Virus record (IMG/VR): IMGVR_UViG_3300025131_005133 | Coordinates: 1-52,392 of that record | Source of the DNA: a virus | DNA length: 52,392 nucleotides | Strand: one strand, 5' to 3' | Shown here: one piece after another, positions 1-7,928 of the stretch | How the letters are laid out: each line of letters opens with the position of its first letter | How positions within the stretch are numbered: the first letter of the stretch is position 1 | Notes under the pieces: model-generated | What the model saw: the letters and a program-made list of their open reading frames with translations, nothing else | Database searches by the model: none | What the model was told of the DNA's origin: nothing | Translations under genes and position numbers: made by a program

Positions 1-126
1 GTTGGATTCTGTGTATGGTGTTTATCAAGTGTAACTGATATGGTGATACAATTGAATGGATTTAATGATATAGAAACATTAAAAGAGAGAATAGTTGAAT
101 TAGAAGAGGATTCAATGAATGAATAA
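1..126 (+). CDS. 3' end of an unidentified gene, cut by the window edge
   Basis: Frame 1 is open from the first base to a TAA at 124-126, giving at least 41 residues with no start codon inside that must be the true one. The visible tail has a Cys-x2-Cys near the left edge and an acidic, helical C-terminus ending DSMNE. It overlaps the next gene's ATG by 8 bases, the tight spacing typical of this genome. No function can be assigned. Confidence 0.5.
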   Translation, partial: VGFCVWCLSSVTDMVIQLNGFNDIETLKERIVELEEDSMNE

Positions 127-913
127 TCTTACTATAAAAGAGATAGGTAAAGAATTAGCTATAGATTTGATACAAAGTACACACTACTCAAAAGTTATGC
201 CAAGGTTAACAAAACATTATCTTGGGTGTTTTTTAGAAAATAAATTAGTGGGTGTTGTCACATTAGGTTGGGGTACTCAACCTAAAGGTACTATAAATAA
301 GATGTTTCCTGGATTAGAGACTAAAGATTATTATGAAATTGGTAAAATGTGTATGTTAGATGAAATGCCTAAAAATTCAGAATCTCAAATGTTATCTAAG
401 GTTGTAAAATGGATGAAGATAAATACATCAGATAGATTATTTCTTTACACTTGGGCTGATGGTATAGTTGGTAAAGCTGGATATGTGTATCAATCATTTA
501 ATTTTTTGTATGGTGGTTTTATTTGGACAGATATATATGTTAGTGATAAGGGTGAAAAAATTCATCCTCGTTCAGCTAGAACCTTATGTGAGGAAAATGC
601 CAAAATGGTAGGCAAAGATAAGATTTTTTGGCTTACATATGATTTTATGAAAAAGAAAGGAATAAAGAGAATAAAGGGTAAACAATTTAGATATATTTTA
701 CCTTTAAGTAGAAAAGCTAAAAAAATGTTAAACGATTCAAATATGGAGTGGAGTATAAAATACCCTAAAGATATAGATTTAGAATGGAAAGAATTAGTTG
801 GTAAAGGAAAATATGAGATAATGAAAGAAGAACCAAAATTTAATTTAGATGTAGTAGAATATAATATAAAAAATGTAAACCCAAATAGAACAATTAAACA
901 TGATTTTTTTTAA
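119..913 (+). CDS. Mom-like DNA-modification protein (GNAT fold)
   Basis: A 264-residue protein resembling the phage Mu Mom family, GNAT-fold enzymes that modify adenine (methylcarbamoylation in Mu) and protect phage DNA from restriction. Landmarks are HY near residue 22, LVGVVTLGWG at about 43-52, EIGK followed by D-x2-P-x-NSES at about 73-89, and a WADG...G-x-VYQSFNFLYGG stretch at about 112-133 that matches the SYAD..GH.GTIYQA.N..Y.G pattern of the family. The classical His of the GH pair appears to be Lys here. No Com-like translational activator is seen beside it. It stands alone upstream of the ribonucleotide reductase. Family assignment comes from remembered motifs; the chemistry on this phage's DNA is unknown. 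Confidence 0.62.
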   Translation: MNNLTIKEIGKELAIDLIQSTHYSKVMPRLTKHYLGCFLENKLVGVVTLGWGTQPKGTINKMFPGLETKDYYEIGKMCMLDEMPKNSESQMLSKVVKWMKINTSDRLFLYTWADGIVGKAGYVYQSFNFLYGGFIWTDIYVSDKGEKIHPRSARTLCEENAKMVGKDKIFWLTYDFMKKKGIKRIKGKQFRYILPLSRKAKKMLNDSNMEWSIKYPKDIDLEWKELVGKGKYEIMKEEPKFNLDVVEYNIKNVNPNRTIKHDFF

Positions 914-926
914 TAGATGTAATAAT

Positions 927-956
927 TTGACAAAAGAATGATATTTATAAATGTTA
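927..956 (+). promoter_or_regulatory. Weak promoter candidate before the ribonucleotide reductase
   Basis: A perfect TTGACA box lies at 927-932 in the 91-base gap before the gene at 1005. No good TATAAT-like box sits 16-18 bases downstream; ATGTTA at 951-956 is the match at 18 bases. A TATTTATAAATG run at about 942-953 is vaguely like a T4 late promoter. The next gene has a clear AGGAG ribosome-binding site. Confidence 0.25.
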
Positions 957-1004
957 TTAGATAAAAAATTGATACAAATCACAAAAGAATTATAGGAGTT
1001 ATAT

Positions 1005-3023
1005 ATGACAGAATTTAAAAAATTCAGCCTGTCAGACAATTTCATAGACGGATATAAAAGAAAAAGAGCACCATTCGGTTTTAACGGATTGGGTGAACTT
1101 GTCTATATGAGAACATATTCTCGTCTAAAAGATGATGGAAAAAACGAAATGTGGTGGGAAACTGTTAAGCGTGTTGTAGAGGGAACTTACAACATGCAAA
1201 AGAAACATATTGAGAGATATGATTTAGGGTGGAACGCGTGGCAAGCACAAAGGTCAGCACAGGAGATGTATGACCGAATTTTCAATATGAAATTCTTACC
1301 ACCCGGCCGAGGACTTTGGGCTATGGGAACATCAATAACCGAAGAACGAGGTTTGTACGCCGCCCTCAACAATTGTGCATTCGTATCAACACAAAATCTG
1401 AAAGATGATTTATCTAAACCATTTACATTCTTAATGGATGCAAGTATGGTTGGTGTTGGTGTTGGTTTTGATACAAAGGGTGCAGAATCGTTTGTTATAA
1501 GAGGACCCAAAACTGATAGAGGTATAGAAACATATGTAGTACCAGATACTCGTGAAGGATGGGTTGAATCAGTACGAAGATTATTAGATTCATATTTTCT
1601 TGGTATAACTCCAGTTGAGTTTGATTACACACAGATTAGAGAAAAGGGAGCACCAATCAAAGGATTCGGTGGTGTGTCAAGTGGTTACGAACCATTAGAA
1701 GAAGTCCATAATACCGTTAGAGAAACATTAGATAAGAATGTAGGTGAACCAATTTCAATAACTACAATCGTTGACATTATGAATCTAATCGGTAAGTGTG
1801 TTGTAGCTGGTAATGTAAGACGAACTGCTGAAATAGTATTTGGTGATTCAACATCAGAAGAATACATCAATTTAAAGAATTATAAAAAGAACCCACATAG
1901 AGAAACATATGGTTGGACATCAAACAATTCTATATTTGCTGAGTTGGGTATGGATTATACAGAAACGGCTGAACGAATAAATGATAATGGTGAACCTGGT
2001 TTCGCGTGGTTAGATAATATGAGAGAATATTCTCGTATGAAAAATGGTGGGGATAATAAAGATCACAGAGTTGCTGGTGGTAATCCCTGTCTTGAACAAT
2101 CACTTGAATCTTATGAGTTGTGTTGCTTGGTAGAAACATTTCCAAACAATCACGAGAGTTTAGAAGATTATATCAAGACATTGAAATACGCATATCTATA
2201 TGCTAAAACAGTAACACTTGGAAAAACACATTGGTCTGAAACAAATAGAGTGATGTTACGAAATAGAAGAATTGGAACATCAGTAAGTGGTGTGGCTCAA
2301 TTCATTACAGACAAAGGATTACATCAATTAAGAGAATGGTTAGAAAGTGGATATGATGCAATTCAAGATTATGATAAAATGTATTCAGATTGGTTAGCAG
2401 TTCCTCGTTCAATCAAAACTACATCAGTTAAACCAAGTGGAACTGTATCTCTATTAGCAGGAGCAACACCAGGATTACACTATCCTGAATCACGTTTCTA
2501 TATCAGACGAATAAGATTATCAATTAATTCACCATTAATCAAACCATTACAAAAAGCAGGTTACAACATAGAACCAGCTTTCGGTAGTGAAGATTCAACA
2601 GTAGTCGTAGATGTACCGGTTGATGTGGGTGAAGGTGTAAGAACAATTAACGATGTATCAATGTGGGAACAAATGAGTTTAGCAGCATTCATGCAAAAGT
2701 ATTGGGCAGATAACCAAGTAAGTTGTACTGTAACATTTGACCCTGATACAGAAGGACATCAGATAGCATCAGCACTTAACTATTTCCAATATCAGATGAA
2801 AGGTATATCATTCTTACCTAAAATGGAATTGGGTGCATACAAACAAATGCCATACGAAGAAATCACAAATAAAAAATATGATAAGATGGTAAAAGAATTA
2901 AGTTTCTTATCATTCAGACAAGTCAAAGGGAACGAAGCAGAAGTTGAAAAGTTCTGTAACAATGACCATTGTGAAATTGATTTTGGTGAATTGGTAGAGG
3001 AAACACAGGAAGCGGGGGTTTAA
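1005..3023 (+). CDS. nrdJ: Adenosylcobalamin-dependent (class II) ribonucleoside-triphosphate reductase
   Basis: A 672-residue enzyme that reduces ribonucleotides to deoxyribonucleotides for phage DNA synthesis. It matches the monomeric Lactobacillus leichmannii RTPR type. The redox Cys is in NNCAF (C124). The thiyl-radical Cys is in NPCLE (C362), carrying the Asn-x-Cys-x-Glu catalytic trio, and its disulfide partner lies 11 residues on (C373), as C408/C419 in RTPR. A C-terminal Cys-x4-Cys swing-arm pair is at about 651/656, like RTPR C731/C736. KPSGTVSLLAGATPG at about 475-489 is the phosphate-binding loop. At 672 residues it is somewhat shorter than RTPR (739). It needs vitamin B12 from the host and no second subunit. 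The start follows AGGAG at good spacing. The stop overlaps the next ATG (TAATG). Confidence 0.93.
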   Translation: MTEFKKFSLSDNFIDGYKRKRAPFGFNGLGELVYMRTYSRLKDDGKNEMWWETVKRVVEGTYNMQKKHIERYDLGWNAWQAQRSAQEMYDRIFNMKFLPPGRGLWAMGTSITEERGLYAALNNCAFVSTQNLKDDLSKPFTFLMDASMVGVGVGFDTKGAESFVIRGPKTDRGIETYVVPDTREGWVESVRRLLDSYFLGITPVEFDYTQIREKGAPIKGFGGVSSGYEPLEEVHNTVRETLDKNVGEPISITTIVDIMNLIGKCVVAGNVRRTAEIVFGDSTSEEYINLKNYKKNPHRETYGWTSNNSIFAELGMDYTETAERINDNGEPGFAWLDNMREYSRMKNGGDNKDHRVAGGNPCLEQSLESYELCCLVETFPNNHESLEDYIKTLKYAYLYAKTVTLGKTHWSETNRVMLRNRRIGTSVSGVAQFITDKGLHQLREWLESGYDAIQDYDKMYSDWLAVPRSIKTTSVKPSGTVSLLAGATPGLHYPESRFYIRRIRLSINSPLIKPLQKAGYNIEPAFGSEDSTVVVDVPVDVGEGVRTINDVSMWEQMSLAAFMQKYWADNQVSCTVTFDPDTEGHQIASALNYFQYQMKGISFLPKMELGAYKQMPYEEITNKKYDKMVKELSFLSFRQVKGNEAEVEKFCNNDHCEIDFGELVEETQEAGV

Positions 3024-3532
3024 TGAAAAATACAACTTGGAATAAAGATTGGAGAAAATCTGTTATCATATTAAGTGGTGGATTTGATCCAGTTCATAAA
3101 GGACATTTAAGAATGTTCAGAGAAGCATCTTGGCTAGGACATCAAGTAGTAGTAGGATTAAATTCAGATGAATGGTTAACACGAAAAAAAGGTAAACCAT
3201 TTATGGAGTTTAAAGAGAGAAAAGAAATACTTGAAGGGTTTAAATATATAAATCAAGTACTAGCTTTTGATGATTCAGATGATACTGCTTGTGGTTTACT
3301 TAAACAAGTTAGAACTATTTATAGTGGTGATGGATTTAACTATGATTATTTAGATACAAATCCTACTGGTGAGAATGAATATAAATTATACTTTGCTAAT
3401 GGTGGCGATAGAACAAAAGAAAATATTCCAGAAATTCCTGTATGTAAAGAACTTGGTGTTGAAATGTTATGGGGAATCGGTGGTGGTAAAATTCAATCAT
3501 CATCCTGGCTAACAAATGGAGAAGAAAAATAA
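3023..3532 (+). CDS. HxGH-family nucleotidyltransferase (cytidylyltransferase-like)
   Basis: A 169-residue protein of the nucleotidylyltransferase superfamily, which transfers CMP or AMP from the NTP to a phosphorylated substrate. GGFDPVHKGHL at about 19-29 holds the HxGH nucleotide-binding motif. GGGKIQSSSWL near the C-terminus is the position of the family's ISSS/T motif. The substrate (sugar-phosphate, glycerol-phosphate or other) cannot be read. A second member of the superfamily lies on the other side of the protease (4674-5114). Its 3' end probably overlaps the protease start. Confidence 0.75.
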   Translation: MKNTTWNKDWRKSVIILSGGFDPVHKGHLRMFREASWLGHQVVVGLNSDEWLTRKKGKPFMEFKERKEILEGFKYINQVLAFDDSDDTACGLLKQVRTIYSGDGFNYDYLDTNPTGENEYKLYFANGGDRTKENIPEIPVCKELGVEMLWGIGGGKIQSSSWLTNGEEK

Positions 3533-4665
3533 TTAGATTATTATTTATATTATTATTTTTATTTTCTTGTACGGATAATACAAATCCAGTAAGTACAGAA
3601 AATAATTTAACAACAATATCATCAGAAGCACTAACAATAAATCCTGGTGATTTACCAGAACCATTTATAGTTGGTGGTGAAGAAGTAGACCCAGCATGTC
3701 CAAATTGTAAATATGAATTTATGGTTTCACTTCGATATAGTGGTGGTCATTGGTGTGGTGGTTCACTTGTTAGAGAAGATTGGGTAATCACAGCCGCTCA
3801 TTGTGTAGAAGGAGTTTCAGAAAATAATCTTCAAGTTAAGATTGGATTACATAATGTTAATTCAACAACAGGAGCTATAACAAGAAATGTAGATGACATT
3901 ATAGTTCATCCACAATATAGTGGTTGGTCATTAGATAATGATTATGCTATACTACACTTATCATCACCTGTTACAAACTTTGAACCAATACAATTAGTTA
4001 CAGATGATTCACACGATGAAGAACCTGTAATGTCAACAACAATGGGTTGGGGTGCGACATCATCTGGTGGTGGTAGTTCTAATGTATTACTTGAAGTAGA
4101 TGTTCCAATTGACGATGGTTGTGGTAACTATTCTAATTCAGATATAACAAACAATATGGTTTGCGCAGGTGATGGTAACGGTGGTGAAGATTCTTGTCAA
4201 GGAGATAGTGGTGGTCCATTGATTATGACAAATGGTGATGGGGAGTATGAACTTATTGGTATAGTTAGCTGGGGATATGGTTGAGCTGAAGCTCAGTACC
4301 CGGGCGTGTACTCTCGAATATATCCAAGATTATCTTGGTTCTTTGATTATATAGGTGAACCTGAAACAGAATTTATTCCAGATTTATATGGTGATTCTAA
4401 CTTTGATGGTGTGATAAATGTTCTTGATATTGTTGTCATTGTAGGTTTTATATTGGGTAATGAAGAACCAACTGAAGAACAATCAATAACATCAGATATG
4501 AATCAAGATGGTGTTATAAATATTTTAGATGTGATATTGGTAGTAAATGAAGTTCTTGGAACATCATTTACACAATCAGTTCAATGGTTGGAAAAAACCT
4601 TTCCAGAATTAAAGACAAAGGAAAGATTAAGCAAATTAAATAAATTACAATATTTTGCTAAATAG
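3532..4665 (+). CDS. Exported trypsin-like lipoprotein protease with in-frame UGA and dockerin-like repeats
   Basis: One continuous frame runs from about 3529-3538 to TAA at 4665, broken only by UGA at 4282-4284. No ATG begins it: after GGAGAAG at 3518-3524 the plausible starts are ATA 3529 or ATT 3532 (CTG 3505 also possible). The N-terminus is a lipoprotein signal, a hydrophobic stretch ending LFLFSC, then a linker and IVGG, the usual mature N-terminus of trypsins. The triad is His in AAHC (~90), Asp in DNDY (~137) and Ser in GDSGGP (~226). Asp precedes SCQGDSGG at the 189 position, predicting Lys/Arg specificity. UGA (residue ~251) sits where conserved Cys220 belongs; its partner Cys191 and two other disulfides are intact. 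After the UGA the fold resumes with PGVYSRIYP, then two EF-hand dockerin-type repeats (D-x-N-x-D-G-V-I-N). Residue before IVGG is Phe, not Lys/Arg, so self-activation is not obvious. It may be a recoded gene or a pseudogene. Confidence 0.8.
4282..4312 (+). promoter_or_regulatory. UGA codon plus SECIS-like hairpin inside the protease gene
   Basis: Directly after the in-frame UGA (4282-4284) lies a GC-rich patch in a strongly AT-rich gene. AGTAC at 4295-4299 can pair with GTACT at 4308-4312. A further C4300-G4306 pair would bulge U4307 and leave a CGGGC loop. The stem starts about 10 bases after the UGA and the loop about 16, close to bacterial SECIS geometry. An alternative 5-bp stem, TGAGC/GCTCA (4282-4286 with 4291-4295) around a TGAA loop, would bury the UGA itself. 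The Pro-Gly-Val codons here are CCG GGC GTG, rare in the neighbouring genes, suggesting selection on RNA structure. Function is inferred. Confidence 0.5.
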
Positions 4666-4673
4666 GAGATAAG

Positions 4674-5114
4674 ATGGGATATAAACGAATAGTAGGTTTC
4701 ACTTGTGGAGCATTTGATTTGGTTCATCCAGGACATATGGTTATGTTTGAAGATGCTAAACATCAATGTGGTTATCTCATAGTAGGATTACAATCGGATC
4801 CAACAATAGACAGACCAGATGTAAAACATCACCCAGTTCAATCAGTTCGTGAACGATTGGAAATGTTAAAGGCGATACGATATATAGATGAGGTGATTGT
4901 ATATGATACAGAAGATGATTTGTATGAATTACTTAAAGAAATTAAACCAAATATACGAATCATCGGAAGTGATTGGAAACAAAGTAATAGTGGTTTCACA
5001 GGAGATGACTTACCAATCACGATATACTGGCACCACAGAAGCCACGATTGGTCATCATCAGATTTAAGAGAACGAGTATTTGAATCAGAAAAATGGAGAT
5101 GTAAAGCAAGATAA
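4674..5114 (+). CDS. HxGH-family nucleotidyltransferase (TagD/glycerol-3-phosphate cytidylyltransferase-like)
   Basis: A 146-residue protein with GAFDLVHPGH at about 12-21 (HxGH motif) and a C-terminal WSSSDLRERV at about 125-134 in place of the ISTTxIxxRI motif. Length and motif spacing fit the TagD/GCT and RfaE-C class that makes CDP- or ADP-linked precursors. It follows the protease by 8 bases with its own AGGAG site. It is only distantly similar to the 3023-3532 protein, so the pair is not a recent duplication. Substrate unknown; it may feed the downstream glycan island. Confidence 0.78.
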   Translation: MGYKRIVGFTCGAFDLVHPGHMVMFEDAKHQCGYLIVGLQSDPTIDRPDVKHHPVQSVRERLEMLKAIRYIDEVIVYDTEDDLYELLKEIKPNIRIIGSDWKQSNSGFTGDDLPITIYWHHRSHDWSSSDLRERVFESEKWRCKAR

Positions 5115-5117
5115 TAC

Positions 5118-5147
5118 TTGTTTCATAACACAAAAAGGTTGTATATT
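5118..5147 (+). promoter_or_regulatory. Promoter (TTGTTT-18-TATATT), predicted leaderless
   Basis: TTGTTT at 5118-5123 and TATATT at 5142-5147 are separated by 18 bases, the architecture shared by six other sites in this window. The ATG of the next gene begins 5 bases after the -10 box, about where transcription should start, and no Shine-Dalgarno sequence is present. Confidence 0.65.
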
Positions 5148-5152
5148 ATCAT

Positions 5153-5410
5153 ATGAATAAAAAATATTGTAACACATGTAGTTGGGAGTTAAGTAAACAC
5201 GAAGTAAGATATCCATCTCTGCATAAAAAAAATAAAATAGACAGAGAACGCGCTAAAAAATATTGTGAAGATCACGAAAGAGTTTATGGAAGTTTATGCA
5301 CTCCAATTTGGTGTGAGGAATGTGGTCATCTCAAAATATACAAAATAATGATTACAGAAAAGTCAAGAAAGATGACTCCAAAGTTTGATAAACGGAAAAA
5401 CCGAAAATAA
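5153..5410 (+). CDS. Small zinc-ribbon-like protein
   Basis: An 85-residue basic protein with two Cys-x2-Cys pairs (CNTC near residue 6 and CEEC near residue 54) that could bind one zinc ion, and a Lys/Arg-rich tail. Not recognised beyond this. It has its own promoter at 5118-5147 and its stop abuts the polymerase ATG, so it is probably co-transcribed with the polymerase. Confidence 0.62.
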   Translation: MNKKYCNTCSWELSKHEVRYPSLHKKNKIDRERAKKYCEDHERVYGSLCTPIWCEECGHLKIYKIMITEKSRKMTPKFDKRKNRK

Positions 5411-7921
5411 ATGTACCAAAACATATATGTAAAAAGAACAAAGACAAATAGTGAAGTACATCTTTGGGATGACAAAACAGGTTATTCAAAATTTCAATAT
5501 AAACCATATGCATATTTAAAATCTCAAACTGGTCAACATCGTTCATTATATGGTGATAAGTTAAAAAAGGTAAACTTTTGGACAGGTGATGATATACAGA
5601 ATGGTAAAGTGTTTGAAAGTGATGTTCCAATTGAAACTCGTGTATTAGTAGATATGTATGGTGATTCTGATGAAATGTCAGAAAGTCATCGTGAAGTTTA
5701 TTTTGATATTGAAGTTGAGGTCACAAAAGGATTTCCAGACCCAAAAGAAGCTCGTAATAAGATAACTGCTATAGCATTATATGATAAGACAATAGATAAA
5801 TATCATTGTTTTGTTTTGGGTGATGTAAAGAATACAGATGTGATAGAATCATTTCGGTCAGAAGAAGAATTACTACAGAGATTTTATCAGAAATATCTTG
5901 AAATCAATCCTACAATATTGAGTGGTTGGAATATAGATGGATTTGATATTCCTTATTTATATAACAGAACTCGTAGAGTAATGGGTGAGAGTTTTGCTAA
6001 CGCACTTTCACCAATTGGAGAGGTGTTCTATTCAGAACATAAGAATAGATATAAGATAGCGGGTGTATCTTGTTTAGATTATTTAGCATTATATAAGAAG
6101 TTCACATACACACAACAATCATCATATAGGTTAGATTTCATAGGACAATTTGAGGTTGGACTTAGTAAGATTGAATATGAAGGAACACTTAATGATTTGT
6201 ATGAAACTGACATCAACAAGTTCATTGAATATAATTTGAATGATGTTAAGATAGTAAAAGCACTTGATGACAAGTTCGGTCTTATTAATTTAGCTATAGG
6301 CATCTCACATGTTGGACATACACCATACGAAGATGTATATTTCAGCAGTCGTTATCTTGAAGGAGCTCTATTAACTTATCTGAAAAAGATAAATGTAGTA
6401 GCACCTAATAAGAATTTAAGAGCTAAAGAACTGATGGATGGTGAGGAAAAGTTTACTGGTGCTTATGTAATGGAACCTGTTCCTGGTAGACACGCTTGGG
6501 TGTATGATTTAGATTTAACATCAATGTATCCGTCAATTATTATGACTTTGAACATATCACCTGAAATGAAAATAGGTAAATTGTTAGGATGGGATGTAAA
6601 AGAGTTTTTAAAGAGAACAAACAAAACATATTCGTTAGAAGTAGAAGGTAAGATAAAAGGTACTTTTAACGAGGCTGAGTTAGGCAGTATGTTAGCTTCA
6701 AACAAAGTTACACTCTCTACTAACGGAATCCTTTACAAAAATGATAGACCTGGATTGATACCATCTATCCTAGAAAAATGGTTTGATGAAAGAGTTGAGT
6801 TCAAAAAGTTAGCAAAAAAATATGCTGAAGATGGTGATAAACAGAAACATACATTTTTTGATAAACGACAGCATGTTCAAAAGATTATGTTGAATAGTTT
6901 GTACGGAGCATTAGGTCTTCCAGTATTCAGATTCTTTGATTTAGACAACGCCGCGGCAGTGACAACTTGTGGTCAAGAATTGATTAAATATACACAACAA
7001 ATGGCTAACTATTATTATAACAAAGAACTTAGTGATAAAGAAAAATATGTAATTTATACAGATACAGATAGTATATTCGTAAGTGCAGTTCCACTTGTAA
7101 AACATAGAAACCCCAACGCTGACACAGAAGATAATGAATATATGACGAAAGAGATATTATCAATAGCATCAGAGGTTCAAGAGTTTTTAAATGAAAGTTA
7201 TGATGTATTTGCAAAACGATTTCTAAATTGTGATGAACACAGATTTGATATTAAACAGGAAGTGATTTCAAAGTCAGCTTTTTGGGTGACAAAGAAAAGA
7301 TATGGTCAATGGATTATAAACGATGGTGGTGTTAAATGTGATAAGTTAGATGTCAAGGGATTAGATATTGTTAGGAGTAACTTTCCAGTAGCGTTTAAGA
7401 GTTTGATGACAGAGGTATTACAAGATATTCTTTCTGATGTAGATAAAGGTGAAATTGACACAAAGATATTAAATCTCAAATCATCAATGAAGGACATGAA
7501 ATTAACTGAAATTGCATTACCAACTGGTGTAAAGGGTATTCAAAAGTTTACTGATAAAAGTCGTAACAAATTTAATAGTATAGGTATGTTCACAAATATA
7601 AAAAAAGGTGCACCGGTTCATGTTAAGTCAGTAATAATCTACAACGATTTATTAAAACATTTTAGTTTAGATAAAGTAGAACCGATTAGAAATTCAGATA
7701 AAATCAAATGGGTGTATCTTAAATCAAATCCGTATGGTATAAAATCTATAGCGTTTAAGGATTATGAAGACCCAAAAGAGATAATGGATTTTATAGAACA
7801 ATATGTTGATTATGATAAACTGTTTGAACGAGCATTAAACAAGAAAATGAAAACTTGGTATGAAGCATTATCTTGGGAAGAACCAGTAGATAAACAATAT
7901 ACATTAGAGAGATTTTTTTAA
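5411..7921 (+). CDS. 43: Family B DNA polymerase, gp43-like
   Basis: An 836-residue replicative polymerase with a 3'-5' proofreading domain. Exo I is YFDIEVE (D99, E101), Exo II is WNIDGFDIPYLYNR and Exo III is YNLNDVKIV. Polymerase motif A is DLTSMYPSII (D368), motif B is KIMLNSLYGALG and motif C is YTDTDSIF (D551, D553). It is slightly shorter than T4 gp43 (898). No intein, intron or split is seen, although several T4-like phages split this gene. The ATG follows the preceding TAA directly with no clear Shine-Dalgarno sequence, so translation may be coupled. The clamp and clamp-loader genes follow, as in the T4 replisome block. Confidence 0.97.
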   Translation: MYQNIYVKRTKTNSEVHLWDDKTGYSKFQYKPYAYLKSQTGQHRSLYGDKLKKVNFWTGDDIQNGKVFESDVPIETRVLVDMYGDSDEMSESHREVYFDIEVEVTKGFPDPKEARNKITAIALYDKTIDKYHCFVLGDVKNTDVIESFRSEEELLQRFYQKYLEINPTILSGWNIDGFDIPYLYNRTRRVMGESFANALSPIGEVFYSEHKNRYKIAGVSCLDYLALYKKFTYTQQSSYRLDFIGQFEVGLSKIEYEGTLNDLYETDINKFIEYNLNDVKIVKALDDKFGLINLAIGISHVGHTPYEDVYFSSRYLEGALLTYLKKINVVAPNKNLRAKELMDGEEKFTGAYVMEPVPGRHAWVYDLDLTSMYPSIIMTLNISPEMKIGKLLGWDVKEFLKRTNKTYSLEVEGKIKGTFNEAELGSMLASNKVTLSTNGILYKNDRPGLIPSILEKWFDERVEFKKLAKKYAEDGDKQKHTFFDKRQHVQKIMLNSLYGALGLPVFRFFDLDNAAAVTTCGQELIKYTQQMANYYYNKELSDKEKYVIYTDTDSIFVSAVPLVKHRNPNADTEDNEYMTKEILSIASEVQEFLNESYDVFAKRFLNCDEHRFDIKQEVISKSAFWVTKKRYGQWIINDGGVKCDKLDVKGLDIVRSNFPVAFKSLMTEVLQDILSDVDKGEIDTKILNLKSSMKDMKLTEIALPTGVKGIQKFTDKSRNKFNSIGMFTNIKKGAPVHVKSVIIYNDLLKHFSLDKVEPIRNSDKIKWVYLKSNPYGIKSIAFKDYEDPKEIMDFIEQYVDYDKLFERALNKKMKTWYEALSWEEPVDKQYTLERFF

Positions 7922-7928
7922 AAAAAGG

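Noticed and set aside
4306-4665. A separate protein starting at GTG 4306 downstream of the UGA
   Set aside because: No Shine-Dalgarno sequence precedes it, and the residues before it complete the trypsin fold in the same frame, so it is the 3' part of the protease gene.
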